A DNA stretch of 64,000 bases, from positions 624,489-688,488 of the forward strand of contig NZ_JH597773.1 of the NCBI RefSeq assembly GCF_000243335.1. Reading direction: 5' to 3'. Source of the DNA: Leptonema illini DSM 21528. GTDB taxonomy: Bacteria; Spirochaetota; Leptospiria; Leptospirales; Leptonemataceae. This document shows, piece after piece, positions 1 through 8,798 of the stretch (within the stretch, counting starts at the first letter, position 1; each line of letters begins with the position of its first letter). The translations under genes were made by a program, and so were the position numbers. The notes under the pieces were generated by a model. It was not told where the DNA came from. It did no database searches and saw only the letters and a program-made list of their open reading frames with translations.

Positions 1-972
1 CACGTTCTCTTCTCCAACCAGGGCAACGGCCACGTCTCTGGCAAAGAGAGTTTCCTGTTCGCTGTTCACCGTCGCCGGATATCCTTCGGTTACGGCGAAG
101 TCTATGCGTACATCGTACGCACTTTCGATCCCCGTCGTGATATGTCGCGTTCGCGAAAGCAACGACTCACGTGTCGCGCGATCAAACGTTCGTAATGTTC
201 CGCGAAGCGAAACGCTATCGGGAAGAATGTTGTAGGCCTCTCCGCCGTGAATCGAGGTCACCGAAAGAACGGCCGGCTCCATCGGGCTCTTTCGCGACTG
301 CATGGAATGTAACGCCTGCACCAGGGCCGACGAGGCAAGGATCGTATCGGATCCGTTCTGAGGCATCGCCGCATGCGCTCCCGTTCCGCGGATCGTTATA
401 TCAAAGCGATCATAGGCGGCCATGATAGGGCCGATCTTTAATCCGAATACGCCTTCGCGCATGCCCGGCCAGTTATGCATGGCATAGATCGACTGTAATG
501 GGAACCGATCGAGAAATCCTTCGTCAATCATGCGCCGCGCTCCGCCTTCGTTCTCTTCGGCGGGCTGGAATATAAAGCAGACTCTGCCGGATAACGGCGA
601 TTGCCCGTGCAGTTGCGAGAGAACGCGAGCGGCGCCAAGCAGCATTGCCATGTGGCCGTCATGTCCGCAGGCATGCATCCGCATTGGTATCTGCGAGCGA
701 TGCGCGAAGGTGTTATGCTCCTGCATCGGCAGGGCGTCGAGCTCGGCGCGAAGCCCGATCATGGGCCCGCCTTCACCGAGAACGGCGACGACACCCGTTC
801 CGGCCAGACCTCTGTGAACTTGAAGATGTTCGTAGCTCTTGAGCGTTTCAGCCACATAGTCAGAGGTTTCGCGCTCTTCAAAGGCGATCTCGGGCCGCGA
901 ATGCAGACGATGCCTGTAAACGACGGCCTGCTCTGCGGCCCGCGAAACTAACTGCTGCCAGTCTTTTTCCAT
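1..972 (-). CDS. M20-family amidohydrolase, 3' end cut by window edge
   Basis: Metal-dependent amidohydrolase of the M20D type (N-acyl-amino-acid or hippurate hydrolase family), which cleaves N-acyl or peptide-like amide bonds in the cytoplasm. I translated the reverse strand from the ATG at 972; the frame stays open for 324 codons to base 1, so the C-terminus lies outside the window. Visible family motifs are GLRAELDALPMQE, the metal-binding MHACGHDGHMAML, and FQPAEENEGGARRMI, followed by the dimerisation-domain segment HAAMPQNGSDTI. These match the order and spacing of active family members, and no key metal ligand seems missing in the visible part. The substrate cannot be told from sequence. 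The gene lies downstream of the alpha/beta hydrolase on the same strand, separated from it by a strong hairpin at 1045-1071. Confidence 0.85.
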   Translation of the reverse strand, partial: MEKDWQQLVSRAAEQAVVYRHRLHSRPEIAFEERETSDYVAETLKSYEHLQVHRGLAGTGVVAVLGEGGPMIGLRAELDALPMQEHNTFAHRSQIPMRMHACGHDGHMAMLLGAARVLSQLHGQSPLSGRVCFIFQPAEENEGGARRMIDEGFLDRFPLQSIYAMHNWPGMREGVFGLKIGPIMAAYDRFDITIRGTGAHAAMPQNGSDTILASSALVQALHSMQSRKSPMEPAVLSVTSIHGGEAYNILPDSVSLRGTLRTFDRATRESLLSRTRHITTGIESAYDVRIDFAVTEGYPATVNSEQETLFARDVAVALVGEENV

Positions 973-1044
973 TCCAACAATCTCGATTTATAAACCGGTC
1001 GAATCCATCCGCGATCAAACAATCTTCCACGACTTCCTCCTTTT

Positions 1045-1071
1045 AGCAGGCTGCTTTTTCAGCAGCCTGTT
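1045..1071. repeat. Intergenic hairpin, copy 1 of a shared element
   Basis: Nearly perfect 11-bp arms, AGCAGGCTGCT and AGCAGCCTGTT, surround a TTTTC loop. No T-run follows the stem on either strand, so it is not a textbook terminator. An almost identical hairpin occurs at 52019-52045. It lies between two genes on the minus strand and may still reduce read-through or stabilise RNA ends. Confidence 0.7.
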
Positions 1072-1104
1072 AGAGGAGCCCCTTCCGGGTTTCTGGACAG
1101 GTTC

Positions 1105-1950
1105 TTAACCTGGAAACCGCTTCTTTAACCAGTTCCCGAAAGTCGCATACACCTGCTCGCGAGCAGGCCTGACTTCGTTGAGGATTTCATGATACAACCC
1201 CTCGAAGCCCTGATAGGTACGATCCTCAGACCCGAGGCCGTCATAAAACCGTCGGCCGGCGGCTACGCTGACAACCTGATCGCCAAGGCCCTGACAGAGA
1301 AGCACGGGCAATCGAATGCGACCGGCTTCGGCGATGGCCTTATCCTGCGCCTTCAGGATCTCTGTGAACCAGCGCGCCGTGGCAATCTTGAATATCTTCG
1401 GATCGCTTGCGTAGGCCTGTACCAGCTCTTTATCCGTGCTGATCAGCGCCGGATCAAGTCCTGACGGAATCGAAAGGCCGGGTATGATCTTTGACATAAA
1501 AGCGCCGAGCTTCTGCTTCCAGGCCGGCACCGGCATACCTACGCCCATAAAAGGCCCCGAGAATACGGCCGCTTCAACCGGACGAGAGAACTCTCCGCGT
1601 TCCAGATAGCGGGCCAGCACAAGGCCGCCCATAGAATGCGCCCCGAGAACAAGCGGCGCTGGAGCCATGCCTTTCGACCAGTCGACAAGAGCCGAAAGAT
1701 CGGCCAGATACTCGTCGAAGCTGCGAATGAAGCCGCGCTTGCCTTCGGAGTCGCCGTGGCCGCGCAGGTCGAGAGCGACAAAGGAGTATTTGAGTCCGTT
1801 CAAATACCGGGCAAACTCATCATAACGGGTGCGATACTCTGCAAAACCGTGCACCCAGAGAACACAGGCTGACGGAGAGTCAACCTCCCATGCCGTGGCG
1901 CGAAGCTTCGTGCCGTCGGCGGATTTCAGATCAAAATGCCTTTCCCCCAT
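1105..1950 (-). CDS. Alpha/beta hydrolase, monoacylglycerol lipase-like
   Basis: Serine hydrolase of the monoglyceride lipase / lysophospholipase group (Hydrolase_4). The chain contains the oxyanion segment VLWVHGFAEYRTRY, the DLRGHGDSEG motif, the nucleophile elbow AHSMGG with its catalytic serine, and a late histidine in GLYHEILNE; an aspartate in GLGDQVV would complete the triad. It probably cleaves monoacylglycerols or lysophospholipids, but esters in general are possible. There is no clear signal peptide. The frame is open upstream to a GTG at 2067, which would overlap the divergent glycosyltransferase gene by 28 bp. I prefer the ATG at 1950 (281 aa) because homologues begin near the SADGTKL strand; the ribosome site is weak for both. 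The gene appears to be a single transcription unit. Confidence 0.8.
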   Translation of the reverse strand: MGERHFDLKSADGTKLRATAWEVDSPSACVLWVHGFAEYRTRYDEFARYLNGLKYSFVALDLRGHGDSEGKRGFIRSFDEYLADLSALVDWSKGMAPAPLVLGAHSMGGLVLARYLERGEFSRPVEAAVFSGPFMGVGMPVPAWKQKLGAFMSKIIPGLSIPSGLDPALISTDKELVQAYASDPKIFKIATARWFTEILKAQDKAIAEAGRIRLPVLLCQGLGDQVVSVAAGRRFYDGLGSEDRTYQGFEGLYHEILNEVRPAREQVYATFGNWLKKRFPG

Positions 1951-2039
1951 AGGGATACGACGCTCGCGCAGATACCGATGCCAGTCTACCAGATTTTTCT
2001 CTTTCAACGACAGGACGGTATGATGTTTTTGTTCCTTAT

Positions 2040-3161
2040 ATGACGATAAGGACCGGAACAGCGTCACCGAAGGTGGCCATCCTGCACGACTGGTTAACGG
2101 GCATGCGCGGCGGCGAAGCGGTGCTTGAAGCGTTGCTTGACCTGTATCCCGAAGCCGAGCTTTTCACTCTCCTGCATCTGAAGGGCAGCTGCTCGGATCG
2201 TATCGAAAGTCGTCCGATCCATACGTCCTTTATCGACAGACTTCCTCTGCGCGGACGTTTTTACAGACATTACCTTCCTCTTTTCCCCACGGCGATCGAA
2301 GAATTCGACTTTCACGGCTTCGATCTCGTCATATCAAGCTCTCACTGTGTGACGAAAGGAGCGATCGTTCCGCCCGGAGTTCCGCATATCTCGTACGTGC
2401 ACAGCCCCATGCGTTATGTGTGGGATATGTACAGAGAATACTTTCCGGGCCGCGGCCTGACACAGAAGTTCGTCATCCCGTTTTTCGCGAACTATCTGCG
2501 TATGTGGGATGCAGCGTCGGCGCATCGTGTGGACCGGTATGTGGTAAACTCTTCTTTCGTAGGGGAACGCGTAAGACGTTTCTATGGAAGAGAATCGGTC
2601 GTGATTCATCCGCCCTGCGTCGAGACGTTCGGGGCAACACCCGCTTCGACAAGAGAGGACTTCTATCTTGTGTACGGCGCGATGGTGCCTTATAAAAGGA
2701 TCGATCTTGCCGTTAAGGCCTTCAAGGAAAGCGGGCGAAGGCTTGTTGTTGCCGGTCACGGGCCTGAAAAGGCTCGTTTACAGGAGCTTGCAGGCAAAGC
2801 GAAGATCGAATTCATCGATCGCCCCGATCGGAATCAGTCGAGGGAGCTTTTCGAAAAGGCTCGCGCCCTTATCTTTCCGGGCGTCGAGGATTTCGGAATC
2901 GTTCCCGTCGAGGCCCAGGAACGGCGATGCCCCGTAGTCGCCTTTCGCCGCGGAGGAGCCCTGGAAACGGTCGTCCATCAGAGGACCGGGTATTTCTTTG
3001 AGGAGCAGAGCCCGCAATCGCTAAACGCCGCCCTCGATCGTTTCGAAGGGCTGAGCTTTCGCGAATCGGAGTTTCGCAAGAATGTGCTGCGCTTCACCGC
3101 CGATACCTTTCGCCACAAGATGGCCAGAGAGATCGACGACCTGCGCCGGAGAGGCCTGTGA
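2040..3161 (+). CDS. Family 4 glycosyltransferase
   Basis: Retaining GT-B glycosyltransferase (GT4 type) that would transfer a sugar from a nucleotide-activated donor during surface polysaccharide or glycolipid synthesis. The N-terminal domain opens with AILHDWLTGMRGGE, a hallmark of mannosyl/rhamnosyl transferases of this group. The C-terminal domain (about residue 210 on) has the donor-site strand VYGAMVPYKRIDLAVKAF and the E-x7-E region EDFGIVPVEAQERR. At 373 residues it is full length. There is no signal peptide or membrane segment, so it acts on the cytoplasmic face. It overlaps the next gene by 4 bp (GTGA), and that gene in turn overlaps a third, so the three are probably translated together. 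Donor and acceptor cannot be deduced. The divergent hydrolase lies upstream. Confidence 0.85.
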   Translation: MTIRTGTASPKVAILHDWLTGMRGGEAVLEALLDLYPEAELFTLLHLKGSCSDRIESRPIHTSFIDRLPLRGRFYRHYLPLFPTAIEEFDFHGFDLVISSSHCVTKGAIVPPGVPHISYVHSPMRYVWDMYREYFPGRGLTQKFVIPFFANYLRMWDAASAHRVDRYVVNSSFVGERVRRFYGRESVVIHPPCVETFGATPASTREDFYLVYGAMVPYKRIDLAVKAFKESGRRLVVAGHGPEKARLQELAGKAKIEFIDRPDRNQSRELFEKARALIFPGVEDFGIVPVEAQERRCPVVAFRRGGALETVVHQRTGYFFEEQSPQSLNAALDRFEGLSFRESEFRKNVLRFTADTFRHKMAREIDDLRRRGL

Positions 3162-4204
3162 TTCGAATCGTTTATACAACGGATATTCATGACGCCCTGA
3201 AAGAGCTTCGCGTTCTTCTTACGAAGACCGAGGCCGATCTCTATCTTCTTTCAGGCGACATCCTCTATCATGCCTTCTATGACGACATGAAGGTGTATGA
3301 ATTCGTATGTTTACAGGAAGAATTCTACGCCCTTGCTAAAGAAGAAGGCCGTTCGATCGTTCCCTATGATCTGGCGACCGAGATTCTTCGTAACAACGAG
3401 GGAGGTTATCCGGCCGAAACCGTTCTCAAGGCCGCCGAATACCGTATCCTCTTTCATCGGGCCTCGCGCACGATGAAAGAAAAATACGGCATGATTGAAG
3501 ACCTGATTCGCAAGTACGGCAACGCCGCGTCTTTCGTGCTTCCCGGGAACTACGACATCGACCTGCGTTATACGGCCCTTTCGTCGCGCAACCTGCATAA
3601 AAATACGATGTATTTCGAGAATCTGACGCTTGCCGGCTACGGCGGCGCTCCGATCGCCACATCGGGAATTCCCGAGAAACTGGCCGTTCCATATCAGGAG
3701 GCCGGCCGCGGAGTGGAATTTTACTCCGAGCCTTACGACTTCTTCGTCGAAGTGGAGCCCGATATTCTTGTGCTGCATAACCCTGCCTACGGCTACTTCG
3801 ACCGTATTCCCACGCTCGGCCACGTAGGATCAAACGGCATCCGTAACTATCTGGACGATCATCCCGCGACGCTCGTGCTGTCAGGGCACGTGCACGAGGA
3901 CTATGGTGTGATGATGAAAAGCGACGGAACGGTGCTCATGAATCCGTCGAATTTCGGCGGCGTCGATTCGCCTTACGGCTTTCAGCACGGCGGACTTTTC
4001 GCAGAGATTCTGATCGATACGGATTCGCGAAGCGTGCAGGAGATCTTTTTAAAGAGGCTGAAAGGCAATCAGATCTGCGACCTGCTTCATGTGCGAAGAG
4101 ATGAGAACCGACTTGTCGGCGAACTGATGAAAGACGCCGCCGAATCGTCCATCGACCTCGGTCTTTTTTTGCGCGACCGGAACGGAACGGTGATCGATCT
4201 ATGA
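3158..4204 (+). CDS. Calcineurin-like metallophosphoesterase
   Basis: Two-metal phosphoesterase. The family motifs occur in order: TTDIHD (D-x-H) at the N-terminus, LLSGDILYH (GD), VLPGNYDID (GN-x-D, with Tyr where His is common), LVLHNPAYG, and LVLSGHVHEDYG (GHxH) about residue 245. It would hydrolyse a phosphomonoester or phosphodiester; the actual substrate is unknown. The first third contains an inserted helical region (about residues 40-110) between the GD and GN motifs, longer than in minimal enzymes. Start is a GTG that overlaps the glycosyltransferase stop by 4 bp, and its own stop overlaps the next ATG by 4 bp, so the three proteins are likely made in fixed ratio. No export signal is visible. 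Confidence 0.85.
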   Translation: MIRIVYTTDIHDALKELRVLLTKTEADLYLLSGDILYHAFYDDMKVYEFVCLQEEFYALAKEEGRSIVPYDLATEILRNNEGGYPAETVLKAAEYRILFHRASRTMKEKYGMIEDLIRKYGNAASFVLPGNYDIDLRYTALSSRNLHKNTMYFENLTLAGYGGAPIATSGIPEKLAVPYQEAGRGVEFYSEPYDFFVEVEPDILVLHNPAYGYFDRIPTLGHVGSNGIRNYLDDHPATLVLSGHVHEDYGVMMKSDGTVLMNPSNFGGVDSPYGFQHGGLFAEILIDTDSRSVQEIFLKRLKGNQICDLLHVRRDENRLVGELMKDAAESSIDLGLFLRDRNGTVIDL

Positions 4205-4914
4205 GACCGCCTTTTGCCGATCATGCGCTGATCAAGCAGTTCAACGAAATCAAGCGATACTTCCGCACCTACGAGACTGGAGTTAGCCGCGACCGTATGC
4301 GCGACTTCCGACGGTTTGCTCGTATGCTGCTTCATGCCGGTTACGATGTCGCTTTCGATTTCGTGGGATCGGTAAATTTCGGCGTCGCCGAATCGGCGTC
4401 GGATGTCGACTTCGTTCTCTATATAAGATGCGAGAACGGTTATACAGGCGACTGCGATCCGAAAAACTGCCACACCCTGCCGCAGATCGAAAACCTTATT
4501 CTCAAGACGCTGATGACGGAATACGTGAAAGAACCCTACAATACGCAGGTCATCGACTGCATCAACCTCGGCCAGCTTGAGATCGAATTGCAGAAGCCCG
4601 TTCCCGAAAGCTCCGTCGCCTTTCGTTTCGCCTTCTATCGATCGATCTGCAGAGGCGTCAATCTTCGCGTCTTACGTCCGTTTCATCGCGCCCTGTTACA
4701 GAATCAGGCCCTGATCGAGGCCATGCAACCCGAGCTCGATAACGTATTTCAGGGATTGACGCGATCGCTTCCACATCAGCTTTCTTTTGAGAAATATCGC
4801 GTCCGTCTCGGTTCGAGCGGAGTGCACATACCGGTGTCACTTATGGAAAAGATACAGAACCATCTGCACTATGTAGATCAGCAGCGAGCAGAAGAAACGG
4901 ATTGTGACGGCTAA
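4201..4914 (+). CDS. Pol beta-type nucleotidyltransferase domain protein
   Basis: A 237-residue protein with the nucleotidyltransferase signature GSVNFGVAESASDVDFVLYI at about residues 60-79. It holds the G-S motif and the paired aspartates (DVD) that bind two metals in this superfamily. The rest is probably helical and ends in a basic region. Members transfer a nucleotide to RNA, protein, sugar or drug; the substrate here is not recognisable. It is longer than MNT-type antitoxin transferases and no HEPN partner lies next to it. Translation starts within the stop of the phosphoesterase gene (ATGA). It converges with the next gene, their stops overlapping by 4 bp. Confidence 0.7.
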   Translation: MRPPFADHALIKQFNEIKRYFRTYETGVSRDRMRDFRRFARMLLHAGYDVAFDFVGSVNFGVAESASDVDFVLYIRCENGYTGDCDPKNCHTLPQIENLILKTLMTEYVKEPYNTQVIDCINLGQLEIELQKPVPESSVAFRFAFYRSICRGVNLRVLRPFHRALLQNQALIEAMQPELDNVFQGLTRSLPHQLSFEKYRVRLGSSGVHIPVSLMEKIQNHLHYVDQQRAEETDCDG

Positions 4915-5945
4915 ACGCCCCGCGCCTTCAGATACTGAAAGAGACGCCAGTAGCTCTCCTCTCTGTCAGAAAGGACGTCGTCATGCTGTTTGATCTTGTC
5001 CATGCTCTCACGGCAGAAGCGCAGCTCGGCCTGATCGCTGATAAAGTCGGCCTCGATCATCGATAGCAACTGATCATAATCCTGACGGCGTAAAAGAATA
5101 CGGATGACCATGTTCGGCCCGAACGTACGCATGACCATATCCCATGTGAATCCGCTTTTCTGAGCCGCTTCGAATTGCTTCCAATCGGGTTGGTCGACGG
5201 CTCTTCGCGGGTTGCCTTCAATTGATGCCGGGACTCCTGTGGCTGAGACGTCCGGGTCGATTGACTCGGGTATAACCTCCTGGAAGCCAGACATCGTAAA
5301 GTGAAGCTCCTCTTCGACCTTCTTTTTCTGCACGGGCGGCGACGCATCGCCCCGGCTCGAAGCACGCTCAAGCATGGCAATGGCAGCATTGCGACGTTCC
5401 TGTACCTTCGCCGGATCCATCATGTGTCCGTCACGCTGAAACATCTCACGGTAGTCGGTTACCACGGTCAGGATTTTGCACTGCACGTAAAGCTTCCGGT
5501 GATCGTCCGTCATTTCGTAATAAAAGGCGGAGTTTTTACTTATGGAGTGGATGCGCGTAAAGTCGGCAGCGGCTCCGTTCAACTTCTGATAGAGAACGCC
5601 GACTTCCTGCGCCAGCGTTCGCAGAACGGCGTCAATCAGAGCCGAGCTGTTATAGAGAAAGTGAACATCGTCAAAACGATCGGTTTCGGGCGAAATCGGT
5701 ACCGGTAAGAGTTCATAGCTCTGTCCGAGCATCCAGAGCACAGGAGCGACATAGGCCGGCGAAAGGCCTCGCTGTTTCAGATCTCTCTGCATGATGCGAT
5801 AATCAGGGAGGCGTTCAATATAATCGATATAGGTTAACGAATTGTGCTGCTGCACGAGCTGTTTGACCGTGCTCGCCGATTCCGTCATCATCGCCGCATT
5901 AAAGTCTTCGGGCACAGGCGGCATGGATTTCAGATACGGATTCAT
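4911..5945 (-). CDS. Conserved hypothetical protein, operon partner of DUF445
   Basis: I do not recognise a family. The 344-residue product is soluble, acidic to neutral, without signal peptide or membrane span. It looks mostly helical, with a charged low-complexity linker near residues 195-230 (PPVQKKKVEEE) and a helical C-terminus. The open frame extends upstream to 6071, but the ATG at 5945 forms an ATGA overlap with the stop of the DUF445 gene, so I chose that start. It is the last gene of a probable hslU - DUF445 - unknown operon on the minus strand. Its position suggests a cytoplasmic role linked to the membrane protein or to protein quality control; this is inference only. Confidence 0.6.
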   Translation of the reverse strand: MNPYLKSMPPVPEDFNAAMMTESASTVKQLVQQHNSLTYIDYIERLPDYRIMQRDLKQRGLSPAYVAPVLWMLGQSYELLPVPISPETDRFDDVHFLYNSSALIDAVLRTLAQEVGVLYQKLNGAAADFTRIHSISKNSAFYYEMTDDHRKLYVQCKILTVVTDYREMFQRDGHMMDPAKVQERRNAAIAMLERASSRGDASPPVQKKKVEEELHFTMSGFQEVIPESIDPDVSATGVPASIEGNPRRAVDQPDWKQFEAAQKSGFTWDMVMRTFGPNMVIRILLRRQDYDQLLSMIEADFISDQAELRFCRESMDKIKQHDDVLSDREESYWRLFQYLKARGV

Positions 5946-7066
5946 CGATCTCCTTTCATACGCATGAGAGTCGCATCGATCAGGAATAACCCTGCTCCGG
6001 CGGCTCCGAACAGAATAAAGGACTCCAGAGGAAGCCAGATAAACAGGCCGCCGAGAATACCCAGGATGCAACCGAGATACTGAATATAATCGAGCTGATC
6101 GGATGTCGAATACAGAAGAAGTTTTTCGAGGCGCATTTCGTCGAATCCTTCCAGATTGCGCGTTACAATGTTCTGAATATTGATACGCTCTACGAGAAAG
6201 ATAACCGTATTCAGGATAACGTCTTCAACAAAATCATCATTTGATTCGATCCAGTCAGGAAGACGATCCAAATACTCGTTCAGCGTTTTTTCATGATGGT
6301 CCAGTGACAGGGTCATCGAATCAAGAGCTTCGAGAATACGATCGGCGATCTCGCGGTCTCCGCCTATAAAACGGTAGATTTTCAAAAGACCGCTTTCAAG
6401 CCCGCCCAGACCTTCGAAATCGAATCCTTTCACAAAGGCATGCATGCTGGATCGAAATTCATCGGACTTAATAATGCGATTGAGATAATGCTCGAGCATG
6501 CGCAACAGATCGTCGCGAAACTCCGGCAGAGCCAGCGTTTCGCGCATCGACCGATTGAAGCTCTGCATGTGCCGACGCACCAGGCCTTCCTGTTTTACCT
6601 GCTTCAGAATCAGATCGGAGTTGATGATCTCTTTGCTGATACTCTCGCCGAGCTTGCGGGCGATCTTCTGCTTGCTTGCCGGTATCAGACCCTGGCCGAG
6701 CAGAGGCCGTCTCTTTCGCGGATGAAAGAGCATCTTGATGGCGATGTAGTTCGTTCCGAATCCGACAAGACCGGTGACGGCAACCATGCGAATCAGGCCG
6801 TCGAGCATGACGGGAGCATCGCGCCAGGGCAAATTCCACGAACCAGATACATCCCATTTCAGCGAGACAAGGAAAACGATCCCTGTTAGCCACGGAAGCG
6901 CTTTCAAAAAGAGCATCACGGCATTGAAGTGAGACTTCGCTGCCGGGCCTTCGGGTTCACCCGGCTCTTCATCGGGCACGAATCGATGCAGCCATCGATC
7001 GAGAAAACGATCAAATGTGGGATGCCCGGTGCCTGGCCCTGTGTTCGCTGTCTTTTTTTCATTCAT
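5942..7066 (-). CDS. DUF445 family membrane protein
   Basis: Integral membrane protein of the DUF445 (YheB-type) family, function unknown. The N-terminal 45 residues are polar, followed by a hydrophobic span (LFLKALPWLTGIVFLVSL), a second span that runs into the family hallmark GFGTNYIAIKMLFHPRKRR, then a long amphipathic helical region. Two hydrophobic segments close together at the C-terminus (LGCILGILGGLFIWL and FILFGAAGAGLFLI) form a hairpin. At 374 residues it is a typical length. It begins 22 bp after hslU and overlaps the following gene by 4 bp, so the three are probably co-transcribed. The family has been linked to envelope integrity in other bacteria, but nothing here shows that directly. 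Confidence 0.8.
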   Translation of the reverse strand: MNEKKTANTGPGTGHPTFDRFLDRWLHRFVPDEEPGEPEGPAAKSHFNAVMLFLKALPWLTGIVFLVSLKWDVSGSWNLPWRDAPVMLDGLIRMVAVTGLVGFGTNYIAIKMLFHPRKRRPLLGQGLIPASKQKIARKLGESISKEIINSDLILKQVKQEGLVRRHMQSFNRSMRETLALPEFRDDLLRMLEHYLNRIIKSDEFRSSMHAFVKGFDFEGLGGLESGLLKIYRFIGGDREIADRILEALDSMTLSLDHHEKTLNEYLDRLPDWIESNDDFVEDVILNTVIFLVERINIQNIVTRNLEGFDEMRLEKLLLYSTSDQLDYIQYLGCILGILGGLFIWLPLESFILFGAAGAGLFLIDATLMRMKGDR

Positions 7067-7088
7067 ACTGAATACCGGGTAAAGCGCC

Positions 7089-8588
7089 TCAGAGAATGTA
7101 CTGGCTGAGGTCTCGGTTCTCGACGATGCCTTTCAATCGTGCCTGCACATAGGCCTTATCGATAACGACGTTGCGATCGTCTCCCTGTCTCTCCGGAGCG
7201 TCGAACGAAACGTCTTCAAGCAGCTGTTCCATCATCGTATAAAGCCTGCGAGCGCCGATATTCTCGGTCTTCTCGTTCAGATCATAGGCCATCGCCGAGA
7301 TTTCATCCAGAGCGTCGTCGGTGAATGTAAGCGTGATACCTTCGACGGCAAGCAACTCTACGGCCTGCCGCGTCATCGAATTCTCGGGAGCGGTCAGGAT
7401 GCGCCTGAAATCGTCACGCGTTAACTTCTCAAGCTCGACGCGCAGCGGAAAGCGACCCTGCAACTCGGGAATCAGATCGGCCGGACGCGACATATGAAAT
7501 GCTCCGGCGGCGATAAAGAGAATATGATCGGTGCGCACCGCACCGTATCGCGTGTTCACCGTCGAACCCTCGACGATCGGTAAAAGGTCCCGTTGCACGC
7601 CTTCGCGCGATACGTCGGGCCCCTGCGCTCCACGTCCGGCGATTTTGTCGATCTCGTCAAGAAAGACGATGCCCATCTGCTCCGTGCGCTTGATCGCCTC
7701 GGACTGCACGCGGTCGGGATCGATGAGCTTTTCGGACTCCTGCTGATGGATGATCCTTCTCGCCTCTTCGACCGTTACCCGACGCTTCTTGCGCTTCTTC
7801 GGTAGCATATCGCCGAGCATGTTCTGAATCTGCGAATCGAAATCTTCGCCGCCCGGAGCGTTGCTCAATTGAATCATGGGAATGCCGGGCATCTCGACCT
7901 CGATCTCAATCTCGCGACGATCCATCTCTCCGGACCTGAGCTTTTCGCGCATCAGCTCACGAAGGCGACGACGACGCTCCTCTTCTTCGCCCGATGCCGT
8001 CTGCTTCTCCTGCTCGGCCTGCATGCCCGACTGAACCTGCTGCCCGAACTTAGAAAGGTCAGAGAAAGCGCGAAAGAGATTCATCGGATCAGAAGGCCCT
8101 TTCGATTCGGCGCGCGAATCAGGAATCAGATAATCCAGCAGACGTTCCTCTGTGTGTTTTGTCGCCTGTTCTTCGACCGCTTCGCTGGCCTCGCGCTTCA
8201 CAACGTTAATCGCATTCATCAAAAGATCGCGGATCATCGACTCGACGTCGCGACCGACATAGCCGACCTCGGTGAACTTCGTCGCCTCTACTTTAACAAA
8301 AGGCGCTCCGGTTAGACGGGCCAGTCGACGGGCGATCTCAGTTTTACCGCATCCCGTCGGACCGATCATGATAATATTCTTCGGGTGAATCTCTTCTTGA
8401 AGAGCCGCATCTGTAATGCGCTGCCTGCGCATGCGGTTGCGGATCGCAAGGGCGACGGCCTTTTTCGCCGCCTTCTGTCCCACGATATAGCGATCGAGTT
8501 CATCGACGATCTGCCGCGGAGTCATCTCTTCAAGGACGGGCCGGCCGCGGCCGTCTGCATATTCTACGGAGGTTTGATTGAATTCCAT
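7089..8588 (-). CDS. hslU: ATP-dependent unfoldase HslU (ClpY)
   Basis: AAA+ ATPase that unfolds proteins and feeds them to the HslV peptidase. Recognised by [17 protein letters not shown] at the N-terminus, Walker [14 protein letters not shown], the pore loop GYVGRD, Walker [12 protein letters not shown], the sensor region around [12 protein letters not shown] (read as [12 protein letters not shown]), and the C-terminal tail DLSQYIL that inserts into HslV. At 499 residues it exceeds the 443 of E. coli, mainly through a longer, charged I-domain (about residues 125-270). The frame is open to 8630; the ATG at 8588 is chosen, and an ATG at [11 protein letters not shown] with a GAAGAG tract upstream is an alternative. 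HslV, usually directly upstream, is absent: the upstream neighbour is a divergent cyclase gene. Confidence 0.95.
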   Translation of the reverse strand: MEFNQTSVEYADGRGRPVLEEMTPRQIVDELDRYIVGQKAAKKAVALAIRNRMRRQRITDAALQEEIHPKNIIMIGPTGCGKTEIARRLARLTGAPFVKVEATKFTEVGYVGRDVESMIRDLLMNAINVVKREASEAVEEQATKHTEERLLDYLIPDSRAESKGPSDPMNLFRAFSDLSKFGQQVQSGMQAEQEKQTASGEEEERRRRLRELMREKLRSGEMDRREIEIEVEMPGIPMIQLSNAPGGEDFDSQIQNMLGDMLPKKRKKRRVTVEEARRIIHQQESEKLIDPDRVQSEAIKRTEQMGIVFLDEIDKIAGRGAQGPDVSREGVQRDLLPIVEGSTVNTRYGAVRTDHILFIAAGAFHMSRPADLIPELQGRFPLRVELEKLTRDDFRRILTAPENSMTRQAVELLAVEGITLTFTDDALDEISAMAYDLNEKTENIGARRLYTMMEQLLEDVSFDAPERQGDDRNVVIDKAYVQARLKGIVENRDLSQYIL

Positions 8589-8798
8589 AAACTGAGAGCA
8601 TTTCAGACCGACGATCCAGCCTGTCAACAATCAGAACCGGTCAGAAGCAGATTGACACCGAAAAGGCACCGCACAAAATCAAAACCAGACACTGGCGTAC
8701 CAGTAGGAGCCATCTCTAAAATGGATTCTTCTGGCGTTAGTTTTTGAGATAGCCTGTAGAGACTCACAAGATAAAATAAAGAAAAAGGCTGGCAACCC

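Noticed and set aside
171-951. Several plus-strand frames at the left end
   Set aside because: They lie opposite the well-supported M20 amidohydrolase, which runs off the window edge.
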